The translations under genes and the position numbers were made by a program. Shown here one piece after another: positions 36,782 to 47,088 of a stretch of 64,000 nucleotides of DNA. The notes under the pieces are model-generated. The model was not told the origin of the DNA and searched no databases. It worked only from the letters and a program-made list of their open reading frames with translations. The stretch is from Gordius sp. MW1 (taxonomy: Eukaryota; Nematomorpha; Gordioida; Gordea; Gordiidae). The stretch's first letter is position 1; each line of letters begins with the position of its first letter. The stretch is from positions 7,214,413-7,278,412 of the forward strand of contig OZ038533.1 of assembly GCA_964036665.1 (NCBI GenBank), given 5' to 3'.

Positions 36782-37203
36782 AAATCCTAACTAAATTTTT
36801 TTAGCTTTTCCGTCGTAATTTTGGAATTGTATAATTTAATTTTTAAGATCTAACCGCAAACTCTCTTATGCCTGTTTTATCCACTTCTGAACCCATTCCT
36901 CAGTTTATAATTATAAGGCCATCAAGTAGATTCCTGAAGTGTATGCTAATTTTTTATTTTAAATGTTTAGAATATATTTGATACTAAGTTTATTAAAATA
37001 AAATTAAGATATGCTTGGTGAATGGCCCTCAATTACCTACTAGTAAAAATGGCCAAAATTTTGAAAATAAAATATATATTTAAGTTGATTGAATCGAACC
37101 TTAGGAATTTAAGAGGTTAAGGTATATGCATTTAATTATTTAATTCCAGTAAGACATTAAAAGAGCAATTCTTTTTAAAATTATAAAGCAAACTAATTTT
37201 TTA

Positions 37204-37467
37204 GGTGTTACTTTATATTCTATTAATAAATGCGTTCGCATGAAAGCTCACATTAACACATTACACGCTTTATATTCTGATATTTCGCGTTATACTAATA
37301 TTTTTAATTATGTAGATAACGCCGCGAAATTGATATCTTTTGATTATGACTCGCGATTTTGGAATTATTCTAATACTGTTATATCGCATTGGCTTGCTAA
37401 TAATGATTCAAATATTTCGGATGAAAGGGACACTAGTGATTTTACAGACACTAGTGACCCCGAATAA
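37204..37467 (+). CDS. Putative terminal exon, acidic C-terminus
   Basis: A splice-acceptor-like TTTTTTAG precedes an open frame GVTLYSINKCVRMKAHINTL, ALYSDISRYTNIFNYVDNAA, FDYDSRFWNYSNTVISHWLA, then an acidic, serine-rich end SDERDTSDFTDTSDPE and TAA. The composition and clean stop look like the last exon of a gene or of a transposon. I do not recognise the family and see no upstream exon with certainty. Confidence 0.4.
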   Translation, partial: GVTLYSINKCVRMKAHINTLHALYSDISRYTNIFNYVDNAAKLISFDYDSRFWNYSNTVISHWLANNDSNISDERDTSDFTDTSDPE

Positions 37468-37469
37468 AA

Positions 37470-38820
37470 CTTATTATTAATTTTCTTGTAAACTGTGTAC
37501 AGGTTAAAACGTATTAGCTTTATTTAGCGGTCTATCATTAATCTCTTATTTATTCTAAGAGGGGCAAAGGAAGGAGGAGAAAGTGGATGGGCAATGGGCA
37601 AGCTCTAAGCAGGGGGTCAGAGAAACATGTACGTTTTTAAACTAAAGCAACAAAATTCATAAATTCACAAAAAAAAGTCTAATAATCAAGTGAGATTCAG
37701 AAAAAGAACAAAATGGTGGTTATTTTGTTGTGGAACAGTCATTAATTTTTTGACGGGGAAATGTATCTTTGAAATCAAGGTACCAAATGGTCAAAAGCTG
37801 CGGGCACAAATATTAGAATAGATTTTAGCCTCTGGCCGGGGTCCGACAAATTAAATGTACACAGAGGTCATTAGTATTTATACAGCATATAGCAAAATCG
37901 TAGTATGGCCTCAGGTTGGGGTTAGAAATAGTAAATGTAGGACGAGAAGGTAAGATTTACGAAAATACATAGCAAAGATAAAAGGCAATTAACAAGGATA
38001 TTGACCTCGGTTAAGGGACACACAAATTAGGAGTAAGCAACGGTCATCATTGATTTGCAGGAAATTTTTTTGCCATTTTTCTAATTATGTGTTATAAAGT
38101 CATACATAGACAAATCGTCAAAAGGAATTTATACATAACGGCAATCAATCGCGCACATAAGCCTTAATGGAATTTGAGCTCGGGCGAGGTCGAAAAACTT
38201 AAAACCAACCAGCGGTGATTTGCTGATCTTTTTGTGAAAGCAAAAAAATCTTTTACAGAAGCATAAGTCCACATCCATAAATTGCGAATTGGACAGGACA
38301 GGCGAAAACAAGACAAAGCAATTAATTTACGCATTCCTAAAAACTAGTCCCTAACATTTAGCATTTCATCATGTTTATATTCGATTTTTTTCACCGATTT
38401 TGTTCAAAGAAATCAGCTTGATGTGAATGGATTATGAGCAAGTTTTGGGCTGATGAGCCACTAACCCCCCGAAGCAAACTATAATGTATGATGATTGTCT
38501 AGCAGTAAGGGTAGGTTATAAACTTTATTTCAAACACACAATATACATAATATGAATGAATAGCGAGATTTAATGTGAAAGAGGATATTAAAGTTATGCC
38601 GAATGTGTAAAAGGTAATGCGGATGTTGATAATTCCAAATGCGATAAATAGATGAATTCCGAAGACTCCAATTCGATGTAAAAATCCAATTCGTTACTTG
38701 ATGTCGCCAATGTCTAAAACGACATATTTAAGGTTTTAAATATGTCGATAAAAATTGGCTAAAACTTATGTGATGTATTCACGAAGATTTTTCGGCCAAT
38801 GGACTTTCTACCCTTTCTAG
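37470..38820. other. Gypsy 3' flank, probable LTR, no genes
   Basis: This lies downstream of the minus-strand Gypsy pol. On minus, CTTCGGGGGGTTAGTGG near 38470 could be the polypurine tract, followed by an LTR beginning TGGCTCATCAGCCC. The opposite LTR is not in the window, so this is tentative. The rest to 37470 has no coding signal. Confidence 0.35.
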
Positions 38821-40742
38821 TTACTTTGGCTGGTTCTTCCGCCTCTTGGGTCGTTGCTTCAGCTTAGTTTCGTCGGCAATCTGTAAGGATGGCTCCTCTC
38901 TACTTAGATGGCAGGGTTTTAATCTGTCTATTGAGACTGAATCTCTTTTACCATTTTTTTCTATGACGAAGTATTTTAGTTCGCGTTTTAACACTTTAAA
39001 CGGCCCGTCGTGCGGTGAGGTGAGTGGCCTGCGAACTGCGTCGTTTCTGACAAAAACATGAGAAGTTTTTAACAGATTTTGACTAACCTGTTCTTTTGGC
39101 TTCCTGTGGTGTTGCGGGATGGGGTACGGTATTGCAATCATTGCCTTTCTTAGTTTATCTACAAAATTATGCAGTTCCATTTCCGGTTGTTGGTTGGCCT
39201 CAGGTTGCTATAGAAAATAGTTTCCAGGCAGTATGTTGGTTCCAAATACGAGTTCGGATGGTGTTAGTCCATTCCTTGATTGTGGCACGGATACCAAGTA
39301 ACACGAGTGGAAGATCTTCACTCCATTTGATTTTTTCCGTGGCTTTTAAAGATGCCTTTAATTGTCTGTGGAAGCGTTCCACAAGATGGGTGATAGGCAG
39401 TGGTTTTTATATGCCTGCATCCTAGTGTGTTGAATAGTTGTCTGAAAAGTCCTGACTGAAACTGCGATCCTCTGTCGGTAGTAATTGTACTTGGGACACT
39501 ATAATTGGCTATCCAACTTTCAATTAGCTTGGAAGCGATCTCTTCGGTAGATGTTTCTTCGAGTTGAACGGCCATGGGCCATCTCGAGAAACGATCTATT
39601 GCTGTCAAAATATGTGTAAAACCGTTTGAAGGTGGTAATGGTCCATCTAAATCGACGTGTATGTGTGAGAATCTTGCGTCTGGTTGTGCGAAAGTCCCGG
39701 GCGTCGTTATAGTGTGTTTATGAACTTTGTTTAGTTGGCATTTTAAACAACACTTAGCCCAATTTCTAAAGTCTTGGTTCATCGAAGGCCACACATACAC
39801 TCTTGAAATCAGTTTGCTTGTCGCTCGTATGCCAGGGTGAGAAAAAGCATGAAAGTGATCGAAAACCTTCCTTCTGAGTGTTTCAGGTAATATCGGTCGG
39901 GGTTTAGTGGTTGAATTGAAAGATCACCAAGAACTTTACACTCTGATCCTGGGATAGGAATTTGTTGTAACTTTAGGGATGATGAGTTTTTTAGTCCTTC
40001 TAAGGATTCATCAGTCCTCTGGTGCTTGCTAATTTCCTCCAAATCCGGAATTTCTGGTAATTTAATAGAAACTATTTCCATCAGGGAAAGAGCGTCCGCT
40101 ACTGTGTTGCTTTCGCTTTTAATGAATCGTATGTAAGTAGTATATTGCGAGATAAGGTCCAACTGTCTTGTTTCTCTTGGAGAATACTGGTGGGGTTTTG
40201 TGTTGAATGCGTAGGTGAATGGTTTATGGTCGGTATAGATGGTGAAATTACGACCTTCTAAGATGTGGCAAAAATTCTTTATGGCCAAATATATTGCGAG
40301 AAGTTCGCGGCCAAAAATGCTCTACTGGGTCTGAGTGGGTTGTAATTTCGCTAAGAAGAATGCTAATGGGTATACCTTGACCAAAATGGTTTGCTCCAAA
40401 ACTGCTCCGACCGCCGTGTCTGATGCATCAGGGGTTAGTGTGATTTTTGTGAGGGGGTTCGTATCCAAAAAGGTTAGTGTGGTAAAATTTACTAATGCTG
40501 CTTTTGCTTCTTCAAATGCTTTGACCTGAACGTCGTTGCAGGTTACGAACTTTTTGGACTTCTTCAGCAGATCGGTCATAGGTTGAAGGGTTCGGAAAAT
40601 TCAGGGTAAAAATCCGATAGAAATTTATCATACCTAAGAATCTACGGAGCTTCTTTAGTGAATCAGGCAAGGGAAACTCGTTGATGTCCTTGACTTTGTC
40701 CAGTATTGGGGCAATACCGGTGCTTGATTGAAAACTTTGTTC
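38821..40742 (-). pseudogene. Gypsy retrotransposon pol (RT tail, RNase H, integrase)
   Basis: Read from 40742 down: RT tail INEFPLPDSLKKLRRFLGMI; RNase H with TLTPDASDTAVGAVLEQ and IYTDHKPFTYAFNT (40579-39809); integrase zinc part CCLKCQLNKVHKH; core with HVDLDGPLPPSNGFT, TITTDRGSQFQSGLF and, after a frameshift near 39380, VERFHRQLKASLKA supplying the catalytic Glu. The tail GPFKVLKRELKYFVIEKNGK, RLKPCHL and a basic end follow. Frameshifts also occur near 39805 and 40320. gag, protease and most of RT are missing, because the element begins abruptly at the junction with the opposite-strand Gypsy at about 40740. It is inactive. Confidence 0.9.
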
Positions 40743-41638
40743 ACAGGTGTCAAAGCTGCCAACAAACTCGACCAAATATGGCCGAATCTCCCTTATATTT
40801 ATGGCCTACTACGGAGGAGCCAATGGACCGTGTACATATCGATTTGGCTGGTCCAGTTAACCAAAAATATTGGCTAGTATTAGTAGATGCGTATTCGAAA
40901 TGGCCAGAAGTAAGGATTTTAAATTCGCTACATTCAGATGGAATTAACAAGGCGTTGCGGGAATGGTTTGCACGGTTAGGAGTGCCTAGGGTCATAGTCA
41001 CGGACAATGGGGGTCAATTTACGGGACAAGAATTCGCAATTTTCACAAGAGCAAACGGAATTAAACACGTTCGGACATCCCCATATCACCCAAAATCTAA
41101 TGGCTTATGTGAAAGATTTATTAAGACTTTAAAAATGCGGTTTTACTCTACTTTTAAGACAAATCGATATGAAGAAAAGTCGATTGGTCAAATCTTGATG
41201 ACTTATAGACTGACTCCCCATAATACTACCAGCGTGTCTCCTAGTGAACTAATGTTCAAAAGAAGAATAAGGTCCTCCTTGGACCAGCTACGTCGATCAG
41301 GTAGAGAGCTAACAATAGATAATATGTGGAAGCAGAAATATTATACCGTACCTTTGAGGAAGGAGATAAAGTATGGGTAAAAAATGAAATGGAAAAAGGT
41401 TGGCACGCTGGAGTGGTGAATCACAAAAAGAATGAATGTCTGGCCCGAAGGGCGAGTAAAGCGGAAGCATGCAGACCAGTTAAGAAGAGCATTGGGGAAT
41501 GTAACGAACTGGATAGGGGGTGATGACGAGAGTGAAGGACGAGAACAAGTAACCACGGCAATTAGTCCACGACCGCAGCGTCGACGCCAACCTCCAAGAA
41601 GATTCGATGAAGAATATTACAAACTTAGGGGGGACTAT
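40706..41638 (+). pseudogene. Second Gypsy lineage, integrase and tail
   Basis: A 224-codon ORF, native from about 40735: CQSCQQTRPNMAESPL (zinc part), HIDLAGPVNQKYWLVLVDAY, VPRVIVTDNGGQFTGQEF and SNGLCERFIKTLKMRF give an intact D,D,E set. The end continues in shifted frames: FEEGDKVWVKNEMEKGWHAG, then RKHADQLRRALGN and RRQPPRRFDEEYYKL up to 41635. The wording differs from the minus-strand Gypsy, so it is another lineage (Mag-like by its tail). gag, PR, RT and RNase H are absent. A purine-rich AGGGGGGACTAT precedes its LTR. Confidence 0.85.
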
Positions 41639-41779
41639 TGTAATATATTGTTAAGCGTTCCTTATGTATATATTTTTATGTTACATATGTTTTCCTGGTT
41701 CTGAATACATTACTATTGTCCGGTCGTTATAATTCCATATCTTAATCCCATATATGAATAAATACTATAATTACCATCA
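41639..41779 (+). repeat. 3' LTR of the plus-strand Gypsy
   Basis: It begins TGTAATATATTGTTAAGCG just after the polypurine tract and ends ATAATTACCATCA, where hAT code starts without a gap. TG...CA and about 141 bp fit a short Gypsy LTR. The partner LTR is lost. Confidence 0.6.
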
Positions 41780-42120
41780 AGTGCCCCTGTGGAAAGATTA
41801 TTTAGCTTGGGCAAAATTTTATTTGAAGACAAGCGAACATGTCTTTTAGACGACAACTTTGAAAATAATATTTTGTTAAAATCAAATAAACATTTATTAC
41901 CTGATGATTTTTATAAATTGTAATATATAATATAGTGGTTTTATGAATTAATAAAAGATGTTTGTACATTTTAAAAAAAAATTTAAAAAAGGAACTTCAA
42001 AAGGAACTGGAACTAGTTCCTTTTTAAAATGAGGAACTAGGAACTGGAACTAGTTCCATTTTAGGCAAAGGAACTGGAACTTGACAAGTTCCTTTTTAAA
42101 AGAAACTTTTAACAGCTCTA
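41780..42120 (+). mobile_element. hAT transposase C-terminus and right TIR
   Basis: 41780-41923 is 47 codons plus TAA in one frame: SAPVERLFSLGKILFEDKRT, then LLDDNFENNILLKSNKHLLP, the hAT dimerisation domain end. It is followed by a subterminal zone of GGAACTGGAACTAGTTCC words and the TIR TTAACAGCTCTA ending at 42120. The flank GTTATCAC is the presumed 8-bp target. The TIR family is that of 12897-15119, so this fragment shows the kind of transposase that could mobilise those non-autonomous copies. Its left part was replaced by the Gypsy LTR. Confidence 0.8.
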
Positions 42121-44690
42121 GTTATCACATCTTGTTTAATAGTATAGCCTAGTTTGCTGTTAGCTGTTGATTGCTTGAAATACTGTACTATTTTTTTCAC
42201 ACCATTTATATTTACAGCTATTTCATGTAAACAATTATCAAAAATGTAAGGCATAATGTTGTTTAATATATGGCATATGCAGGGTAGCCTTTCATCATGA
42301 AATACACGTATTAGGTTTGCCCCGTTATCAGTTACCACTATACATTTACTTAAAAATTTTCTATGTCTGTGTATTCTTCCAAAATTGAATTTACTATGGT
42401 TTTGAAATTGACTCCTGTTTTTTTTCATCCATTTCCCCTGTAGCCAAAACAAATGATTTTAATTCAAAATCCTTATTGATAACATGCCCAGTAATAGTTA
42501 AAAAACTACGATACTCATCTGTCCAAAAGTTGTTGGTTATGGACAAGTAATTGTTTTTGATCAAGCTTTTTATCTTAATTTTAATTTCTTCATATATTTT
42601 TGGAGCTACTGTATTCATAAGAGTTTTCTACTAACAAGATAACTTTTATATTTTGTTGTCCATATCCATATGTAACACCAACATTAATTAACTCTTGGCC
42701 AAGCCTTCACTTTCTGTAGCATTTAAAGGTCGTAGATTTTTATATATAAAATACAACTGATTTTTTTGTAAAACTGCTTTTGATTTATCTGACATTTGTC
42801 TTTTAAACATATTATATATTGTCTGATCAGAATGTTTTTTTGTATTTTTTATGACACATTTATGTCTTAATAAACTGGCAGTACCTGTTTTGCATTTATA
42901 TGACATCACGTTTTGGCCACTTGCACATTTTACAAAATTTTGTAAGGTACCTTTATAATAAACTAGCTGAACCCGGCAAACGTTGTTTTGCCATTTACCC
43001 GGGTGTATTAGCAGAATATTTATCATCTTATAGATAAGTTTCAATAGATTAAGAATATATCAAATATAATTGGTAAGTGTTTATTATGCAAAGATTTTTA
43101 AACAAATAGTAAAAGAGGGTCCAAGGCCCAGGCCCACCCAAGAGTGGCCTAATGCTCCCCCCCCCCCCAAGGAAAAAATCTTTGGCCCCTGGCCCTTTAA
43201 GCATTTTTTTTAATTTTTTGTAATTAAGAAACAATATCATAATTATAATTATTTGTCTCTGAATAAAATTTTTAATTCTGAACTTAATAATGTCCGAAGA
43301 ACAAAAGGCGGATACGGATACGCATATAGTTTATTTAACGAAAAATAACAAATAATTAATATTTTTAAGATAAAGTGTGGCGTTGTGCAAAATTCTGCAC
43401 CTTTGCCCCATCCCCAATTTTTTTATGTCAAATTCACCTATAATCAAAAATTAATCATTAAATTTTGGATACATTTTTTTAAAGCTATCGCTAGAGACCT
43501 ACAAAATGATATTTTTTGAGGTCATAGTCTGGCCCAAGGCCCCCCCCCCCCAAGGGAAAAATCTTTGACCCCCTGGCCCTTCAAGCAATTTTATTTAATT
43601 TTTTGTAATTAAAAAACAATATCATAATTATAATTATTTGTGATATTCAATGTTTCAAATCGTAAAAACAGCACATGCCTACCATTTATCACCCTACAAA
43701 CGATAGATACGCGCAGTACGTCATAAGGTTGCGTTTGATTGACATTTTATTAAACGTCAAAACGTATAAATCAAACTCGAAAACTACTGGACCGATTTGG
43801 CTGGAACAAATCTTAAAACATGCTCCGGAGTAGCCCAAGGCCCCCCCCCTAAGGGAAAAATCTTTGGCCCCCTGGCCCTTCAAGCAATTTTTTTTTAATT
43901 TTTTGTAATTAAGAAACAATATCATAATTATAATTATTTGTTTCTAAATAAAACTTTTAATTCTGAACTTAATAATGTCCGAAGAACTGAGATATATTAA
44001 CATTTATTGGCACTTTGTCAAAATTATTTTCAATTTTTCTCCTTGCAAAAAATGACAAAATTAGTTTTTTTAATTTATTTAGCCACGCAGGAGGGGACAC
44101 GACCGTCCTATAATAATAATAATTGACGTGAAAAATAAGAAAAAAAAACAACTTTGATACTCAATGTTTCAAATCGTAAAAACAGCACATGCCTACATTT
44201 ATCACTCTACAAACGATAGATACGCAGGGTGCGTTTGATTGACATTCGATTAAACGTCAAAACGTATAAAACATAATATCTCAAAAACCACTGGACCGAT
44301 TTGGCTCGAACAAATCTTAAAACACGCTCCGGAGTGTGGGGAATAAACTGTGAAATTTTGAGCCAAAGCTGTCCGGTAGTTTTCTAAAATTGGTGGCGGC
44401 ACATATATATACACATACACACATACATACATAGTTTCATTTTTATATATAAGATTGTTAAGAAATTATCCCATATCTTGCTTTTCCTGTTTTCTGGAGC
44501 TTTAAATTCAATATCAGTGTCTTTCCTTCTTATATTAGTTAACATCTCTGATTTTGAAATCATGTCTATCTCAATTATTTCATTATTATTATTAACATTA
44601 TTATCTCCTTCACCACTGCATTGTGTATGATTAGTATAAATAATAAAGATAAATGAAAATAAAACATATTTAAATTTATGTATTACCACA
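42121..44690 (-). pseudogene. hAT transposase with BED finger, doubly interrupted
   Basis: Read from 44690 down: an acidic N-terminus, then the BED finger KSKIWDNFLT at 44470, cut by the Helitron (42963-44454) and resumed as YYKGTLQNFVKCASGQNV and GTASLLRHKC. CASG lacks the expected second zinc cysteine (CxxC). Then ITNNFWTDEYRSFLTITGHV (first catalytic Asp, about 42540), frameshifts near 42690 and 42450, and CIVVTDNGANLIRVF (second Asp), CHILNNIMPY and LGYTIKQDVIT. At 42121 the gene is cut again by the hAT fragment at 41780-42120. The C-terminal domain is missing. It is dead. Confidence 0.85.
42963..44454 (-). mobile_element. Complete non-autonomous Helitron, 1492 bp
   Basis: Minus strand. 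The 5' end is TCTTATATATAAAAATGAAA at 44454 and the 3' end CGTTTGCCGGGTTCAGCTAG at 42963, flanked by A (44455) and T (42962), the Helitron A^T target without duplication. Removing it restores a continuous reading frame of the BED-finger hAT gene. Inside is a duplicated layout: a unit with CACTGGACCGATTTGGCT and GCTCCGGAGT (44156-44340 and 43645-43833), and three copies of a poly-C/CCTGGCCCTT unit (43155, 43530, 43835). No Rep or helicase. Confidence 0.9.
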
Positions 44691-44699
44691 TTTCCATTG

Positions 44700-45528
44700 A
44701 TTTATTATTTTCCATTGGTTGTTGTATTTTGTTGGGTCTAATAGTACATCTTTGAGTTTAATTTTTTTTTTTTTTTTTAATAATAATATCTTTTATTAAA
44801 TGAAACTATATACTACTATAAAAATTATATGCTAGGTAAACATTCAAAAATTGCGATCGCGTTGAAATGACAAATTATAATTCCGATTGTTAATAAAGAA
44901 ATAATTATTATATATTAATATAATATTATAAATTCTACTCCTTCACTACTCATACATTGCATTAAAGCATTTATTACAAATAATAAAAAGTAAAAACTTT
45001 CAATGACATTTGTAAATACTAAAATTTATAATTTAATGCGAAGAATTACATTTTCATTGTAAAATAATATATATGATAATAAAATATTTGAAAGAAGATC
45101 ACTATTTACATTTAAATAAGCTTGTTGATAAATTTAATTTGAATTTGAACATATAAAATTTTAAAAGAAAAAGCTAGCAAAAGTAAAATAGGTTCACTCG
45201 GATGTTTTTTATAAAATGCGAAAGATTTTTTGTTTTCAAAAACTAATCTTTTTTTAAAAAAAACTAAATTAAATTAAATAATATATATTTTTTATAATTA
45301 TAAATCTGCAAATTTATATTAATAAAAAACAATTTTTAAAATTAAAATTTCCGTGATTTATGGAAATTTGTGTTCACGCCCACTCGTCACGCCCAGTCAC
45401 GCCTAATAATTTAAAATTTCTTCACATTCACGCCGTGACCCACCCACGGTGGGTCACGCGTAATTTTACGGCCCGCGACCACCTCTAAGCTATTAGTATA
45501 TATATACATGTAACTGTATGTAGAATAG
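44700..45528. other. AT-rich DNA with a GC patch, no genes
   Basis: The only notable feature is 45370-45490, where CACGCC words and CACCCACGGTGGGTCACGC form small inverted words, like another hAT-type subterminal zone. No boundaries seen. Confidence 0.4.
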
Positions 45529-46290
45529 AGATGTGTACGGATAAATTTTTTTGATCCGATCCGATCCGAGGGGTTTTTGAAAAATTTTATATCCGTCCAA
45601 TCCGATCCGAGTTTTTTAAAATCTAAATGCGATCCGATCCGAGTTTTTTAAAATCTAAATCCAATCCGATCCGATCCGAAATTTTTAAATTATAATTTTA
45701 CGAACAGAACTTTTTATTGATGATTAAATTCAAAATACATAAAAATAAGGTATAGCAATTTTAATAGACCTGAAATAAATATAAAATTTTATTTGACTAA
45801 TTCCATATTATCATATAAAAATAATAAAGAATCTAAATTTTCTTGTTAATTCGCGTTCTTCTTTCTTCTAATGTTCTTCCAGCCACCGAGAAATTTCTTT
45901 TTGAAGTGGTAGAGGTAGCAGGTGCTAAAACTTTATTTGCCAGCTTATAAAGCCTTGGCAGGACTGTTTGATATGAAAACCACCATTTCAGCAAATCTTT
46001 TTTTGAATCATATTTCCAATCTTCATTTTTTAATGAAGGTAAATTGAGATTTCATCGGTAAGGTGAGAGGTGGTATTGGGCATAAAAATAGTAAAGTAAA
46101 AAAGAATGCAAAGATAATTATGAAAAGGTATACAAAAAATTATTAATTTAATTAATTAAAACTTATTGTTGTTTATTTTAAATTTGAAAATCCGATCCGA
46201 TCCGACTTAAATAAGGTGTTGATCCGATCCGATCCGAGTTCGGACGGATCGAATCGGATGTCGGATCGGATTGATCCGTGCACACCTCTA
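45529..46290 (-). mobile_element. hAT element with GATCCGATCCG subterminal repeats
   Basis: The left end TAGAGATGTGTACGGAT and the right end ATCCGTGCACACCTCTA are inverted. The flanks ATGTAGAA (45521-45528) and ATATAGAA (46291-46298) are an 8-bp duplication with one mismatch. Both ends reiterate GATCCGATCCGA. A transposase C-terminal remnant is inside. Confidence 0.85.
45833..46043 (-). pseudogene. hAT transposase dimerisation-domain remnant
   Basis: The minus-strand frame reads SLKNEDWKYDSKKDLLKWWF, SYQTVLPRLYKLANKVLAPA, TSTTSKRNFSVAGRTLEERR and then a stop. W-W, LA-LAPATS and the SKRNFSVAG-like box are the hAT C-terminal dimerisation signature. Upstream transposase code is deleted, so the element became non-autonomous by internal deletion. 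Confidence 0.85.
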
Positions 46291-46573
46291 ATATAGAATC
46301 ACCTACTTTGACAATGTTTTAGTGTATTTATGATCGTTAGCAACTTAAAACATACTTGTAAATATTTAAATTTATACTAACATTAGACTAATATCTAATG
46401 TAGACACGGTATTTTATATGCAATTGTTTTTAAAATAATAGCTTAGTCATTTTATGCGTTTAATTATGAATATTTTTTATACTAGATTTTGGTATTAATT
46501 AAATATTTAAAATATTAGTTTTAATGTCTAGTCTGGAAACTGGATTTTTTTGAATAGCTTTCTTTTTGGCCTA

Positions 46574-47051
46574 GGCTATGTATTCTCGATTTTGAGTGAT
46601 AAATAACAAAACGTAAAACGCATTTCTTAAACGTTCCATTGCATCTAATCCTAACCCTAACCCTAACTTAAAACGCTGACCTAAAACCCTAACCCCGAAC
46701 CTTAACCCTGTCCCATAAAGATAATTTTGACTTGAAAGGATTATTTTTAAACAATAACACACAAATTCGAACGCGATGATTGCGCTCGGAAATGGAACGT
46801 TTAAGAAATGCGTTTTACGTTTTGTTATTTATGGTGCCCTATCAACTCGCCGAAAACAATCTCGCCGAAAAATAATGTCCCCCAGCTAAAAAAAGGTCCC
46901 CAAGCTTATTAACCCTAACTCATCAACCAATCACAAATTTGGGGACATTTTGGGGACATTTTTTAGCTGGGGAACATTATTTTCGGCGAGATTGTTTTCG
47001 GCGAGTTGACGGGCCACCGTTATTTAACACTCAAAATCGAGAATACATAGT
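46574..47051. mobile_element. Hairpin element C with telomere-like core (minus)
   Basis: Long arms: 46575-46643 (CTATGTATTCTCGATTTTGA then AACGCATTTCTTAAACGTTC) and their inverse, 46792-46831 plus 47026-47050, split by a nested element. The core is on the minus strand (46641-46715), with TTTTAGGTCAGCGTTTTAAG and TTAGGGTTAGGGTTAGG. The flanks share TTTCTTTTTGGCCT / TTTCTTTTGGCCT (about 46560-46572 and 47063-47075), a likely target duplication. It lies 40 bp upstream of the AT-hook gene's first recognised exon. Confidence 0.7.
46832..47018. mobile_element. Small MITE nested in hairpin element C
   Basis: 187 bp bounded by the exact 8-bp duplication GTTATTTA (46824-46831 and 47019-47026). The arms are TGGTGCCCTATCAACTCGCC and, read inverted, GGTGGCCCGTCAACTCGCC; each arm carries the phrase CTCGCCGAAAA twice and a TGTCCCC word. 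The arms are about 70 bp, so nearly the whole element is a hairpin. The centre has a short TTAACCCTAAC word. Confidence 0.85.
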
Positions 47052-47088
47052 CTGGTTCTTTCTTTTGGCCTGAATAAGAATCGATTCA

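Noticed and set aside
40750..41556. Minus-strand ORFs opposite the plus-strand Gypsy integrase
   Set aside because: Antisense shadows without domain motifs.
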